A DNA stretch of 64,000 nt from Oceanicella sp. SM1341. Its GTDB lineage: Bacteria > Pseudomonadota > Alphaproteobacteria > Rhodobacterales > Rhodobacteraceae. Of the stretch, positions 19,741 to 29,446 are shown one piece after another (the first letter of the stretch is position 1; each line of letters begins with the position of its first letter). Both the position numbers and the translations under genes were made by a program. The notes under the pieces are model-generated. The model was not told the origin of the DNA. It made no database searches and saw only the letters and a program-made list of their open reading frames with translations. The stretch covers positions 1 through 64,000 of the forward strand of contig NZ_QRGC01000020.1 of assembly GCF_003448965.1 (NCBI RefSeq). The letters run 5' to 3'.

Positions 19741-21785
19741 CAGGCGGCCCGCTGGGTTTTCGCCACCATGGTCAGCACGTCGTACTGGGCCACCACCTCG
19801 CCGTCGGCGCGGGTCACGGTGCAGTCCCAGCGCACCTCGCCATACGCCTCGGTTTCGCGCGGGTTGATCTGCTTGGCGGTGAGCTGCACGCGCAGGGTCT
19901 CGCCGGCGTGGACGGGGGAGAGGAAGCGCAGGTTGTCGACGCCGTAATTGGCCAGCACCGGCCCCTCGTCGGGCTGCACGAAGAGGCCCGCGGCGAAGGA
20001 CACGATGAGGTAGCCATGCGCCACGCGCCCCTCGAAGAACGGGTTTCGCGCGGCGGCCTCTTCGTCCATGTGGGCATAGAAATTGTCGCCGGTGAACTCG
20101 GCGAAATGGGCGATGTCCTCCACCGTCACCTGCCGGCTTTCGGTGGTGATGGTGTCGCCCACCTCCAGCTCGGCGAGGGACTTGCGGAACGGGTGCACCG
20201 CGTCCTCGCGCCGGGCCGCGCCGGGCATCCACTGGCCGATGATGGCGGTGAGCATGTCCGGCGTGCCCTGCAGCGCGGTGCGCTGGGTGTAGTGGTGCAG
20301 CGCCCGCATGCCGCCGAGCTCCTCGCCGCCGCCGGCCCGTCCCGGGCCGCCATGCACCAGCTGGGGCAGGGGCGAGCCATGGCCGGTGGAGGTTTTCGCC
20401 GCCCCCCGGTTTCCGAACAGCAGGCGGCCATGGGCGCGGGCGATGCCGAGCCCGATCTCGCGCGCCACGGCACCGTCATCGGTGAACAGCGAGGCGACGA
20501 GCGAGCCGCCGCCGCGATTCGCGATCTCCACCGCCTCGGCCGGCGTGGCGTAGGGCATCAGCGTGCAGACCGGGCCGAAGGCCTCGACCTCGTGCGGGGC
20601 CGTGGCGGTGAGGGGGCTGTCGCACACCATGAGGCAGGGCGCGTGGAAGGCACCGCCCTGAGGCACCGGCCCGGGTTCGAGCACGATGCGCGCCTCGGCG
20701 GCGATGCGGGCGATGGCGCCGCGCACCTCCTCCACCTGGGCGGGGGAGGCGAGCGGGCCCATGCGGGTGCCCTCCTCGGCCGGGTTGCCGATGACGATCT
20801 TCGCGAGCCGCGCCTTCAGCGCCTCGGTGACCGGCTCGAGATGTGCGGCCGGCACGATGGCGCGGCGGATGGCGGTGCATTTCTGCCCCGCCTTCACGGT
20901 CATCTCGCGGGCGACCTCCTTCACGAAGAGCTCGAATTCCGGCGTGCCGGGCCCGGCATCGGGGCCGAGGATGGAGGCGTTGAGGCTGTCCGCCTCGGCG
21001 GTGAAGCGCACCGAGTTCTGTACGATGGCGGGGGTGGCGCGCAGGCGGCGGGCGGTGGCGGCGGAGCCGGTGAAGGTGACCACGTCCTGCGCCGTCACCC
21101 GGTCGAGCAGGTCGCCCGTGCCGCCGCAGACCAGCTGCAGCGCGCCTTCGGGCAGCAGGCCGGTGGCGAGGATCAGCCGCACGCAGGCCTCGGTGAGATA
21201 GGCGGTCTGGCTGGCGGGCTTCACGATGGCGGGCATGCCGGCGAGCCAGGTGGGGGCGAGCTTCTCCAGCATGCCCCAGACGGGGAAGTTGAAGGCGTTG
21301 ATGTGGATCGCCACGCCCGAGAGCGGGGTGAGGATGTGCTGGCCGATGAAGCTGCCGTCCTTCGAGAGGATCTCGGGGGCGCCATCGGTGAGCACGGCGG
21401 CGTTCGGCAGCTCGCGCCGCCCGCGCGAGGCGTAGGTGAGCAGGGTGCCGATGCCGCCGTCGATGTCCACCCAGCTGTCGGTGCGGGTCGCGCCGGTGGC
21501 GAAGGAGAGGGTGTAGAGCTCCTCCTTCGCCTCCATCAGCGCGAGGCCGATCTCCTTCATCATCAGCGCGCGGGCATGCACGCTCATCGCGCGCAGGGCG
21601 GGGCCGCCGGCCTCCCGCCCGTGGGCGAGGGCGGCGCCCATGTCGAGGCCGGTGGCGTCGACCCGGGCCACGGGCGCGCCGGTGGCCGCGTCATGCACCA
21701 GCGTGCCGGCGCCGGCGCCTTCCTGCCAGCGCCCGGCGATGTAGCTTGCGAGGCGGCGCGGTTCGGTGCGGTCTGCGTCCAGCAT
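19740..21785 (-). CDS. paaZ: PaaZ, oxepin-CoA hydrolase / semialdehyde dehydrogenase
   Basis: A 681-residue bifunctional protein. Residues 1 to about 510 are an aldehyde dehydrogenase with the nucleophile in GQKCTAIRR and the SGVAIHINAFNFPVWG segment. About 530-681 is a MaoC-like (R)-specific hydratase (FAEFTGDNFYAHMDEEAA). PaaZ opens the oxepin-CoA ring and oxidises the resulting semialdehyde to 3-oxo-5,6-dehydrosuberyl-CoA. One base separates it from the paaE stop, and it shares one base with paaY. Length and domain order match the family, so function is confident. Confidence 0.95.
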   Translation of the reverse strand: MLDADRTEPRRLASYIAGRWQEGAGAGTLVHDAATGAPVARVDATGLDMGAALAHGREAGGPALRAMSVHARALMMKEIGLALMEAKEELYTLSFATGATRTDSWVDIDGGIGTLLTYASRGRRELPNAAVLTDGAPEILSKDGSFIGQHILTPLSGVAIHINAFNFPVWGMLEKLAPTWLAGMPAIVKPASQTAYLTEACVRLILATGLLPEGALQLVCGGTGDLLDRVTAQDVVTFTGSAATARRLRATPAIVQNSVRFTAEADSLNASILGPDAGPGTPEFELFVKEVAREMTVKAGQKCTAIRRAIVPAAHLEPVTEALKARLAKIVIGNPAEEGTRMGPLASPAQVEEVRGAIARIAAEARIVLEPGPVPQGGAFHAPCLMVCDSPLTATAPHEVEAFGPVCTLMPYATPAEAVEIANRGGGSLVASLFTDDGAVAREIGLGIARAHGRLLFGNRGAAKTSTGHGSPLPQLVHGGPGRAGGGEELGGMRALHHYTQRTALQGTPDMLTAIIGQWMPGAARREDAVHPFRKSLAELEVGDTITTESRQVTVEDIAHFAEFTGDNFYAHMDEEAAARNPFFEGRVAHGYLIVSFAAGLFVQPDEGPVLANYGVDNLRFLSPVHAGETLRVQLTAKQINPRETEAYGEVRWDCTVTRADGEVVAQYDVLTMVAKTQRAA

Positions 21786-21786
21786 G

Positions 21787-22869
21787 TCAGTGTCCTTCGT
21801 ATTCGATGACGATCTCGTCGCTCAGCGGGATGCACTGGCAGGTGAGCACCAGCCCGCGGGCGACCTCGTAATCCTCGAGCGCGTAATTCTGCAGCATCTC
21901 CACCTCGCCCTTGTGCACGCGGCCGATGCAGGTGGAGCAGACGCCGGCCTTGCAGGAGAAGGGGGCGTCGATGTCATGCTCGCGCGCGGCCTCGAGCACG
22001 CTCTGGCCGCGGCGGGGCATCTGAAACTCGGTGGCCGCGCCGTCGATGATCACGGTGGCGCGCACCATGTCGCCGGAGGCGCGGGCGGCGGCGGCCTCGG
22101 CGCGCAGCTTCGCGCGGCCCGGCTGGTCGGCGCCGAAGAGCTCGAAGCGGATGCGCTCGCGCGGCAGGCCGGCGCCTTCCAGCGCGCCTGCCACCTCCTT
22201 CATCATCGCCTCGGGGCCGCAGATGAAGGCCATCTCGGCCTCCGCCGGCTGCAGCCAGCCGCCGAAGAGGGCGGCGCATTTGCCTGCGTCGATGCGGCCG
22301 GAGAACAGCCCTTCCTCGGCGCCCGGGCCGGAGAACAGGTGCAGCACCGAGAAGCGGGAGAGATAGCGGTCCTTCAGCTCGCCCAGCTCGGCGCGGAACA
22401 TCACCGAGGCCACGGCGCGGTTGCCGTAGACCAGGGTGAAGCGCGCCTGCGGGTCTCCGCTCAGGATGGTGCGGGCGATGGAGAGCACCGGCGTGATGCC
22501 CGAGCCCGCGGCAAAGCCGATGTAGTGGCGGGCCTGCGCCTCGGGCGCGGTGTCGCCGGGGCCGAAGCGGCCCTGCGGCGGCATGGCCTCGATCGTGTCG
22601 CCCACGGCGAGGTCCGATTTCGCCCAGCCGGAAAACGCCCCGCCGGAGACCCGCTTGATGCCCACCCGCAGGCCCTCGCCGGGGGCGGCGCAGATCGAGT
22701 AGGAGCGGCGCAGCTCCTCGCCGTCGAAGCTGCGGCGGAAGGTGAGGTATTGCCCGGGGCGGAAGCGGAAGCGCTCCAGGTCCTCGGCCCGGGGCGCGAG
22801 GCTGAGCACCACCGCGTCACGCGTGTCATGGGCGATGTCGGTGACGGTGAGGGGGAAGAACTCTTGCAT
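21787..22869 (-). CDS. paaE: PaaE, reductase of the phenylacetyl-CoA epoxidase
   Basis: A 360-residue electron-transfer protein. Residues about 1-240 form a ferredoxin-NADP reductase unit (flavin motif RRSYSIC, nucleotide part GFAAGSGITPVLSI). The C-terminal about 90 residues form a plant-type ferredoxin with CKAGVCSTC and a later CQC supplying the (2Fe-2S) ligands. It delivers NADPH electrons to the PaaAC di-iron oxygenase. The ATG at 22869 is chosen because it overlaps the paaD stop by one base and begins at MQEFFPL as in relatives. Confidence 0.95.
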   Translation of the reverse strand: MQEFFPLTVTDIAHDTRDAVVLSLAPRAEDLERFRFRPGQYLTFRRSFDGEELRRSYSICAAPGEGLRVGIKRVSGGAFSGWAKSDLAVGDTIEAMPPQGRFGPGDTAPEAQARHYIGFAAGSGITPVLSIARTILSGDPQARFTLVYGNRAVASVMFRAELGELKDRYLSRFSVLHLFSGPGAEEGLFSGRIDAGKCAALFGGWLQPAEAEMAFICGPEAMMKEVAGALEGAGLPRERIRFELFGADQPGRAKLRAEAAAARASGDMVRATVIIDGAATEFQMPRRGQSVLEAAREHDIDAPFSCKAGVCSTCIGRVHKGEVEMLQNYALEDYEVARGLVLTCQCIPLSDEIVIEYEGH

Positions 22870-23354
22870 CAGATCGCCTTGAAATAGTCGAAGGGCTCGG
22901 CGCAGGCGCGGCAGCGGAACTGCGCCTTGCAGGGGGTGGAGCCGCGGGGGGTGAGCATCTCGGTGTCCTCCGAGCCGCATTGCGGGCAGGGCGCCTTCTG
23001 GGCGGCGAGCATGCCGGCGCAGGAGGCGAGGCCGGGCTGCGGCGGGGCGATGCCGTAGGCGCGCAGCTTCTCGCGGCCCTCGGGGCTGATCCAGTCCGTC
23101 GTCCAGGCGGGGGAGAGCTGCTGGCGCACCTGCACCGGCCCCGCGCCGCGGCGGGTGAGCTCGGTCTCGATGTCGAGCGCGATCACCGCGGTGGCCGGGC
23201 AGCCGGCATAGGTGGGTGTCACGGTGACCACCACGCGCCCCTCCTCCAGCCCGACATCGCGCACGATGCCGAGGTCGACCAGCGAGACCGCCGGGATCTC
23301 GGGGTCCGGGATCTCCTCCAGCCAGGCGCGGATGGTGTCGAGCCCGGGCTGCAT
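22869..23354 (-). CDS. paaD: PaaD, maturation factor of the phenylacetyl-CoA epoxidase
   Basis: A 161-residue protein. The N-terminal half is a DUF59/MIP18-type domain (IPDPEIPAVSLVDLGIVRDV) used in Fe-S or metal delivery. The C-terminus is a zinc ribbon with CPQCG and CRACAEPFDY. PaaD is thought to assist iron-sulfur or di-iron assembly of the epoxidase. GTG codons six and three bases further upstream are possible starts, but the ATG at 23354 gives the one-base TGATG overlap with paaC that repeats along this operon. Confidence 0.93.
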   Translation of the reverse strand: MQPGLDTIRAWLEEIPDPEIPAVSLVDLGIVRDVGLEEGRVVVTVTPTYAGCPATAVIALDIETELTRRGAGPVQVRQQLSPAWTTDWISPEGREKLRAYGIAPPQPGLASCAGMLAAQKAPCPQCGSEDTEMLTPRGSTPCKAQFRCRACAEPFDYFKAI

Positions 23355-24103
23355 CACCACACCGCTCCCGGGTGTGCGCGCGGCAGCGACTGCATCTCCG
23401 CCAGCACGTAGCCCATGTGCTCGGAATGGATGCCCTGCCGGCCGCCGCGGCGGGTGAGCCGGGCCTCGGGCAGGGCGAGGGTGGCGGCGGCAAGGCTCGC
23501 CGCGGTCTCCGCCTCGAAGGCGGCGCGCACCGGGGCGGGGTCGGGCAGCACGCCGGTCTCGCGCAGGGCGGCATCGGCGGCGTCGGTCTCCAGCAGGTCG
23601 GCGGTGAAGGGCCAGAGCGCCTCGAGCGCTGCCTGCATGCGGGCATGGCTCTCGGCCGAACCGTCGCCCAGCCGCACGATGAGATCGCGCGAGCGCTCGA
23701 GGTGGTAGCGCACCTCCTTCACCGATTTCTCCGCCAGGGCGCGCACGCCGTCGTGGGTGCTGCCGGTCAGCGCATCGAGCATCGGCAGGTGCCAGGCGTC
23801 GAAGATGTACTGGCGCATCAGCGCATGGGCGAAATCGGTGTTGGGCTGCTCCACCAGCTGGGTGTTGAGGAACTCGCGCTCGCCGCGCAGGAAGGCGAGA
23901 TCATCCGGCGTGCGCGCACCGCCCTCGGCCTCGCAGGCGAGGCCGTACCAGAGCTGGGTCTGGCCGATGAGGTCGAGCCCCATGTTGGCGAAGGCGATGT
24001 CCTCCTCCAGGATGGGCGCGTGGCCGCACCACTCGCCCGTGCGCTGCCCGAGGATGAGCGCGTTGTCGCCCATGCGCAGGCAGAAGGTCACGAACGGGTC
24101 CAT
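23354..24103 (-). CDS. paaC: PaaC, structural subunit of the phenylacetyl-CoA epoxidase
   Basis: A 249-residue ferritin-like protein. MGDNALILGQRTGEWCGHAP and EKSVKEVRYHLERS match PaaC, the non-catalytic partner that holds PaaA in the epoxidase core. It is required for the ring-1,2-epoxidation of phenylacetyl-CoA. The ATG at 24103 overlaps the paaB stop by one base. Its own stop overlaps paaD in the same way, which points to tight translational coupling and balanced subunit amounts. Confidence 0.94.
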   Translation of the reverse strand: MDPFVTFCLRMGDNALILGQRTGEWCGHAPILEEDIAFANMGLDLIGQTQLWYGLACEAEGGARTPDDLAFLRGEREFLNTQLVEQPNTDFAHALMRQYIFDAWHLPMLDALTGSTHDGVRALAEKSVKEVRYHLERSRDLIVRLGDGSAESHARMQAALEALWPFTADLLETDAADAALRETGVLPDPAPVRAAFEAETAASLAAATLALPEARLTRRGGRQGIHSEHMGYVLAEMQSLPRAHPGAVW

Positions 24104-24387
24104 CACATCGCTCCGATCTCGTCGGGGATGTCGAAGAAGCTCGGGTGACGGTAGACCTTGGAGGCCGCCGGCTCGAAGGTCTGCTCGGCGTCATCGGGGC
24201 TGGAGGCGGTGATGCGGGCGGATTCCACCACCCAGATGCTCTGGCCTTCGTTGCGCCGCGTATAGACATCGCGCGCGTGCTTCAGCGCCATCTCGGCGTC
24301 GGGCGCATGCAGGCTGCCCACGTGCCGGTGCGACAGGCCGTGCTGGCCACGGATGAACACTTCCCAGAGGGGCCATTCCCTGCTCAT
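24103..24387 (-). CDS. paaB: PaaB, small subunit of the phenylacetyl-CoA epoxidase
   Basis: A 94-residue protein of the family's usual size, with the conserved start EWPLWEVFIRGQHGLSHRHVG and the SIWVVESARI stretch. PaaB bridges PaaAC heterodimers and is needed for activity although it carries no metal centre. It follows paaA by six bases and overlaps paaC by one, so the A-B-C subunits are made from one message in order. Confidence 0.96.
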   Translation of the reverse strand: MSREWPLWEVFIRGQHGLSHRHVGSLHAPDAEMALKHARDVYTRRNEGQSIWVVESARITASSPDDAEQTFEPAASKVYRHPSFFDIPDEIGAM

Positions 24388-24393
24388 CGTCTC

Positions 24394-25359
24394 TTACTCC
24401 GCTGCTCGCTTGTGTTTTTCGGCATGGGCCATCAGCCCCTCGCGGAACCAGGCGCCATCGTCCCAGGCCTTCTGCCGGGCGGCGAGGCGCTCGCGGTTGC
24501 ACGGGCCGTTGCCCTTGAGCACCGCGAAGAACTCGTCCCAGTCCGGGGTGCCGAAATCGTAGCCGTCCTTCTCCGCGTTCCAGGCGAGGTCGGGGTCGGG
24601 CACCTTCAGGCCCAGCCACTCGGCCTGCGGCACGGTCTGGTCGACGAATTTCTGCCGCAGCTCGTCGTTCGAGTTCTGCTTGATGCCCCATTTCATCGAC
24701 TGCTCGGAATGCACCGAGTCCGCGTCCGGCGGCCCGAACATCATCAGCGAGGGCCACCACCAGCGGTTCAGCGCGTCCTGCGCCATCGCCTTCTGCGCCT
24801 CCGAGCCGTGGCAGAGCGCGCGCATGATGTCGAAGCCCTGGCGCTGGTGGAAGCTCTCCTCCTTGCAGATCCGGATCATCGCGCGCGAGTAGGGGCCGAA
24901 GGAGCAGCGCTGCAGCGGCACCTGGTTCATGATCGCCGCACCGTCGACCAGCCAGCCGATGGCGCCCACGTCGGCCCAGGTGAGGGTGGGGTAGTTGAAG
25001 ATCGAGCTGTACTTCGCCTTGCCGGCCAGCAGCTGCTCGGTCATCTCGTCGCGCGAGATGCCCAGCGTCTCGGCGGCGCAGTAGAGGTAGAGGCCGTGGC
25101 CCGCCTCGTCCTGCACCTTGGCGAGCAGGATGGCCTTGCGCTGCAGGCTGGGCGCGCGGGTGATCCAGTTGCCCTCCGGCAGCTGGCCGACGATCTCGGA
25201 ATGCGCGTGCTGGCCGATCTGGCGGATCAGCGTCTTGCGGTAGCCCTCGGGCATCCAGTCCTTCGGCTCGATGCGGATGCCTGCGTCGATGCGGGCCTGG
25301 AACCGGGCATCCGCCTCGGACGTGCCCTCGGCGCCGCTCTCCACGAGTTGTGCGTACAT
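24394..25359 (-). CDS. paaA: PaaA, catalytic di-iron subunit of the phenylacetyl-CoA epoxidase
   Basis: A 321-residue ferritin-like protein. Di-iron ligands lie in [17 protein letters not shown] and [10 protein letters not shown], the two Glu/His-bearing helices of PaaA. It inserts one oxygen atom into the aromatic ring of phenylacetyl-CoA to give the 1,2-epoxide, the step that defines this pathway. It follows the thiolase by 12 bases and precedes paaB by six. Length and motifs match the family throughout. Confidence 0.97.
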   Translation of the reverse strand: MYAQLVESGAEGTSEADARFQARIDAGIRIEPKDWMPEGYRKTLIRQIGQHAHSEIVGQLPEGNWITRAPSLQRKAILLAKVQDEAGHGLYLYCAAETLGISRDEMTEQLLAGKAKYSSIFNYPTLTWADVGAIGWLVDGAAIMNQVPLQRCSFGPYSRAMIRICKEESFHQRQGFDIMRALCHGSEAQKAMAQDALNRWWWPSLMMFGPPDADSVHSEQSMKWGIKQNSNDELRQKFVDQTVPQAEWLGLKVPDPDLAWNAEKDGYDFGTPDWDEFFAVLKGNGPCNRERLAARQKAWDDGAWFREGLMAHAEKHKRAAE

Positions 25360-25371
25360 GGCCTTCCTCCT

Positions 25372-26580
<1,209 letters not shown>

Positions 26581-26616
26581 GAATCCTCCCGAGACTCGGT
26601 CTTGTGCTTTCCCGGG

Positions 26617-26671
26617 AATATGGCACTCGATATGTCACATAGCAAGCAAAGTGTGACATATCGCGTGACAT
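26617..26671 (-). promoter_or_regulatory. paaJ promoter with overlapping PaaX-type operator
   Basis: On the minus strand TTGCTA (26640-26645) and CATATT (26617-26622) are 17 bases apart. A perfect 10-bp inverted repeat surrounds the -35: ATATGTCACA (26630-26639, inside the spacer) and TGTGACATAT (26652-26661). A third GTGACAT half-site lies at 26665-26671, again 12 bases further on. Occupation of these sites would block polymerase, as expected for the PaaX repressor encoded just upstream. Confidence 0.75.
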
Positions 26672-26713
26672 GTGAAGATCCGCGTGCCGCGTGGGCGGCC
26701 GGGCAGGGCGGCT

Positions 26714-27565
26714 TCAGTGGTAGGAGAGGTCGGCGATGCGGCGGGCGATGCGCGTGGGGTCGGCGGCGAGCGTGCCGTTGCGGTCCACGAAGGTGGCTGC
26801 CACGGCGGCATCGGCCCCGGGGGTAAGCGCGAGGTAGAGCCGCGCGAACAGCGCGCGGGCCTCCGGGCTCTGCCAGCTCTCGGGCAGCATGCCCAGCGGC
26901 AGGGCGGGGTCCGACAGGGCGATGTCGCGGAAGATGTGCACCAGCAGCAGCCGCAGGCCGAGCGCCTCGGCGGGCGCGAAGCTGCGGCCCTCCAGCGGCG
27001 AGAAACCTTCCACGAACCGGTCGATCCGCCCGGCCAGCGCCTCGAGCTGCCAGGCGCCGCGGGCGAGCTCGGTGAGGTCGTCATCGGTGGTGGCGCGGAA
27101 ATGGATGGCGCCGAGCGGCGGCAGCGGCTCGCCCCGGTCGGGCAGGATGGCGAGATGCGGCTGCGCCATGCCGAAGCGCAGCTTCGCGAGCCGGTGCACC
27201 AGCGCCTCGCGCCCCGCGCCCTGCGGCAGGGCCACGAGATGCCAGCCGCGCAGCGGCTCGGCCCGCGGGCGCGAGTAGATCAGCCTTGCGGCATGGGTGA
27301 ACTCGCGGTTCGCCGCCTCGGTGAGCCGGTAGTAGCTCTTGCGGCCGTGCTTCTCGCCCGCGATGCGCCCGGAGGCCACCAGCCGCGAGACCGCGGTGCG
27401 CACCCGGCTCTCGGAGATCTGCACGGCGCGGCAGGCCTCCACGATGTTGCCCATCCACAGCTCGCCGCCGCGCGGCGCCACCACGTCACCGTAGAGCGTG
27501 ACGATGAACGCCCCGGCGCTCACGGGAAAGGTTTCGAGAATCCGGGAGGTTACCGAGGTGTTCAT
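26714..27565 (-). CDS. paaX: PaaX-family phenylacetate repressor
   Basis: A 283-residue PaaX-type regulator. The N-terminal winged helix (about residues 20-85) includes the segment SESRVRTAVSRLVASGRI. The middle and C-terminal domains match the PaaX family, whose members release DNA when they bind phenylacetyl-CoA. The ATG at 27565 gives the normal length; longer starts would enter the hairpin and paaK end. It lies 64 bases after paaK and directly ahead of the operator-bearing paaJ promoter. An eight-base-pair inverted repeat covers its ribosome site (27569-27590). Confidence 0.9.
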   Translation of the reverse strand: MNTSVTSRILETFPVSAGAFIVTLYGDVVAPRGGELWMGNIVEACRAVQISESRVRTAVSRLVASGRIAGEKHGRKSYYRLTEAANREFTHAARLIYSRPRAEPLRGWHLVALPQGAGREALVHRLAKLRFGMAQPHLAILPDRGEPLPPLGAIHFRATTDDDLTELARGAWQLEALAGRIDRFVEGFSPLEGRSFAPAEALGLRLLLVHIFRDIALSDPALPLGMLPESWQSPEARALFARLYLALTPGADAAVAATFVDRNGTLAADPTRIARRIADLSYH

Positions 27566-27568
27566 GCA

Positions 27569-27590
27569 GGTCTCCGACAGGGCGGAGACC
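27569..27590 (-). promoter_or_regulatory. Hairpin covering the paaX ribosome binding site
   Basis: GGTCTCCG (27569-27576) and CGGAGACC (27583-27590) are exact reverse complements with a six-base loop, three bases ahead of the paaX ATG. In the message the arm next to the start holds the GGAG ribosome site. The structure could reduce paaX translation, or the DNA could be a protein-binding palindrome. Confidence 0.55.
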
Positions 27591-27629
27591 TTTGTAGCCA
27601 GCTTTGCCCCCGGCCTCAATCGGGGCGGA

Positions 27630-28937
27630 TCAGCGCTCCGGGCGCCGGTCATGCACGCGCTGGGCCTTGCCCTCGGAGCGCTTCAGCGCGCCGGGCCCCA
27701 GCACCTCCACCACGCTCGAGACACCGACCACGCTCTTGATGTGGCCCGAAAGCTCGCGCGCCGCGGCGGCGCTCTCCGCCGAGCCCATGCCGGCCTTGCC
27801 CTCGCAGCGCACGGTCATGCAGTCCATCCGGCCGGAGCGGGTGAGCTCGATCTCGTAATGCGGCGCGAGGCGGGCGCATTTGAGGATCTGCTCCTCGATC
27901 TGGGTGGGGAACACGTTGACCCCGCGCAGGATGATCATGTCGTCCGAGCGCCCGGTTACCTTCTCCATCCGCCGCATCGAGCGGGCGGTGCCGGGCAGCA
28001 GCCGGGTGAGGTCGCGCGTGCGGTAGCGGATGATCGGGAAGGCCTCCTTGGTGAGCGAGGTGAAGACCAGCTCGCCCTTCTCGCCCTCTGCCACCGGCTC
28101 GCCGGTCTCGGGGTTCACGATCTCGGGGTAGAAATGGTCCTCCCAGATGTGCAGCTCGTCCTTGGTCTCGACGCATTCCTGCGCCACGCCCGGGCCCATC
28201 ACCTCCGACAGCCCGAAGATGTCGACCGCGTCCATGTCGAAGGCAGTCTCGATCTCCTCGCGCATGGCGTTGGTCCAGGGCTCGGCGCCGAAGATGCCGG
28301 TGCGCAGCGAGGAGCGGCGCGGGTCGAGCCCCGCCTTGGTGTAGGCGTCGAGGATGGAGAGCATGTAGGAGGGCGTGACCATGATGATCGAGGGGCGGAA
28401 ATCCTCGATCAGCGTCACCTGCCGCTCGGTCATGCCGCCGGAGACCGGCACCACGGTGCAGCCCAGCTTCTCCGCCCCGTAGTGCGCCCCGAGCCCGCCG
28501 GTGAACAGCCCGTAGCCGTAGGCCACGTGGCAGATGTCGCCCGGCCCGCCGCCGGCGGCGCGGATGGAGCGGGCCACGAGGTCGGCCCAGGTGTCGATGT
28601 CACGCCTGGTGTAGGCCACCACGGTGGGCTTGCCGGTTGTGCCGGAGGAGGCGTGCAGCCGCGCGATCTTCTCCCGCGGCACGGCGAACATGCCGAAGGG
28701 ATAATTGTCGCGCAGGTCCTGCTTCTGGGTAAACGGGAATTTCGCGAGGTCCGACAGGGACTTGAGGTCGTCCGGGTGGACGCCCGCCGCGTCGAACTGC
28801 CGGCGGTAAAAGGGCGAGCCCTCGTAGGCGGCGCGCAGCGTGGCCTTCAGCCGGCTGAGCTGCAGGGCGGTGATCTCGTCACGCGAGGCGGTCTCGATCG
28901 GGTCGAGCGCCGCGCGGGGGCCGTTGACGTTGAGCAT
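27630..28937 (-). CDS. paaK: Phenylacetate-CoA ligase
   Basis: A 435-residue AMP-forming ligase. The ATP-binding P-loop SSGTTGKPT lies at residues 97-105, followed by family segments YGYGLFTGGLGAHYGAEKLG and GLSEVMGPGVAQEC. It activates phenylacetate with CoA and ATP in the cytoplasm, the entry step of the pathway. It follows paaI by 59 bases and precedes paaX in the same direction. Length matches the family. Confidence 0.97.
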   Translation of the reverse strand: MLNVNGPRAALDPIETASRDEITALQLSRLKATLRAAYEGSPFYRRQFDAAGVHPDDLKSLSDLAKFPFTQKQDLRDNYPFGMFAVPREKIARLHASSGTTGKPTVVAYTRRDIDTWADLVARSIRAAGGGPGDICHVAYGYGLFTGGLGAHYGAEKLGCTVVPVSGGMTERQVTLIEDFRPSIIMVTPSYMLSILDAYTKAGLDPRRSSLRTGIFGAEPWTNAMREEIETAFDMDAVDIFGLSEVMGPGVAQECVETKDELHIWEDHFYPEIVNPETGEPVAEGEKGELVFTSLTKEAFPIIRYRTRDLTRLLPGTARSMRRMEKVTGRSDDMIILRGVNVFPTQIEEQILKCARLAPHYEIELTRSGRMDCMTVRCEGKAGMGSAESAAAARELSGHIKSVVGVSSVVEVLGPGALKRSEGKAQRVHDRRPER

Positions 28938-28996
28938 TCTGGGTTCCTCCCGGGGCCGTATCGCCCCTTGTTCTGGTCGGGGTCTCGCGGGGCCGC

Positions 28997-29446
28997 TCAG
29001 GCCTCGAAATGGCTGCCCTTGATGGTGCGCGAATGGCCGCGGAAACTGGCGATCAGCGTGCCCTCGGCGTTGGTCACCGCGATGTCGTAGAGACCGGAGC
29101 GCCCGGCGCGCTGCACCTCGCGCGCCTCGGCGGTGAGGGTATCGCCCTCGCGGCCCGGGGCGTGGAAGGTGACCGCGCAGTGCTGGGCCACCGTGCGCGC
29201 GTTGTAGCTGTTGCAGGCGAAGGCGAAGGTGCTGTCGGCGAGCGCGAAGATGAAGCCGCCATGCGCGGTGCCCACGCCGTTGAGCATGTCAGGGCGCACG
29301 CGCATTCGCATCCGGGCAAAGCCGGGGCCGGTCTCGACCAGCTCCATGCCGAGCAGGCGGCTCGCGGCGTCGCCCGCCTGCATCGCGGCGGCGGAGCGGC
29401 TGGCGGTCTCCTGCGCGGAGAGCGGGGCGAGGTCGTCCGGGCTCAT
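28997..29446 (-). CDS. paaI: PaaI, hotdog-fold acyl-CoA thioesterase
   Basis: A 149-residue single hotdog domain. NGVGTAHGGFIFALADSTFAFA holds the HGG segment and catalytic aspartate of PaaI thioesterases. PaaI hydrolyses ring-hydroxylated phenylacetyl-CoA and other stalled intermediates, preventing CoA depletion. It overlaps paaG by four bases (29443-29446). The start at 29446 is fixed by this ATGA overlap and by family length. Confidence 0.94.
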   Translation of the reverse strand: MSPDDLAPLSAQETASRSAAAMQAGDAASRLLGMELVETGPGFARMRMRVRPDMLNGVGTAHGGFIFALADSTFAFACNSYNARTVAQHCAVTFHAPGREGDTLTAEAREVQRAGRSGLYDIAVTNAEGTLIASFRGHSRTIKGSHFEA

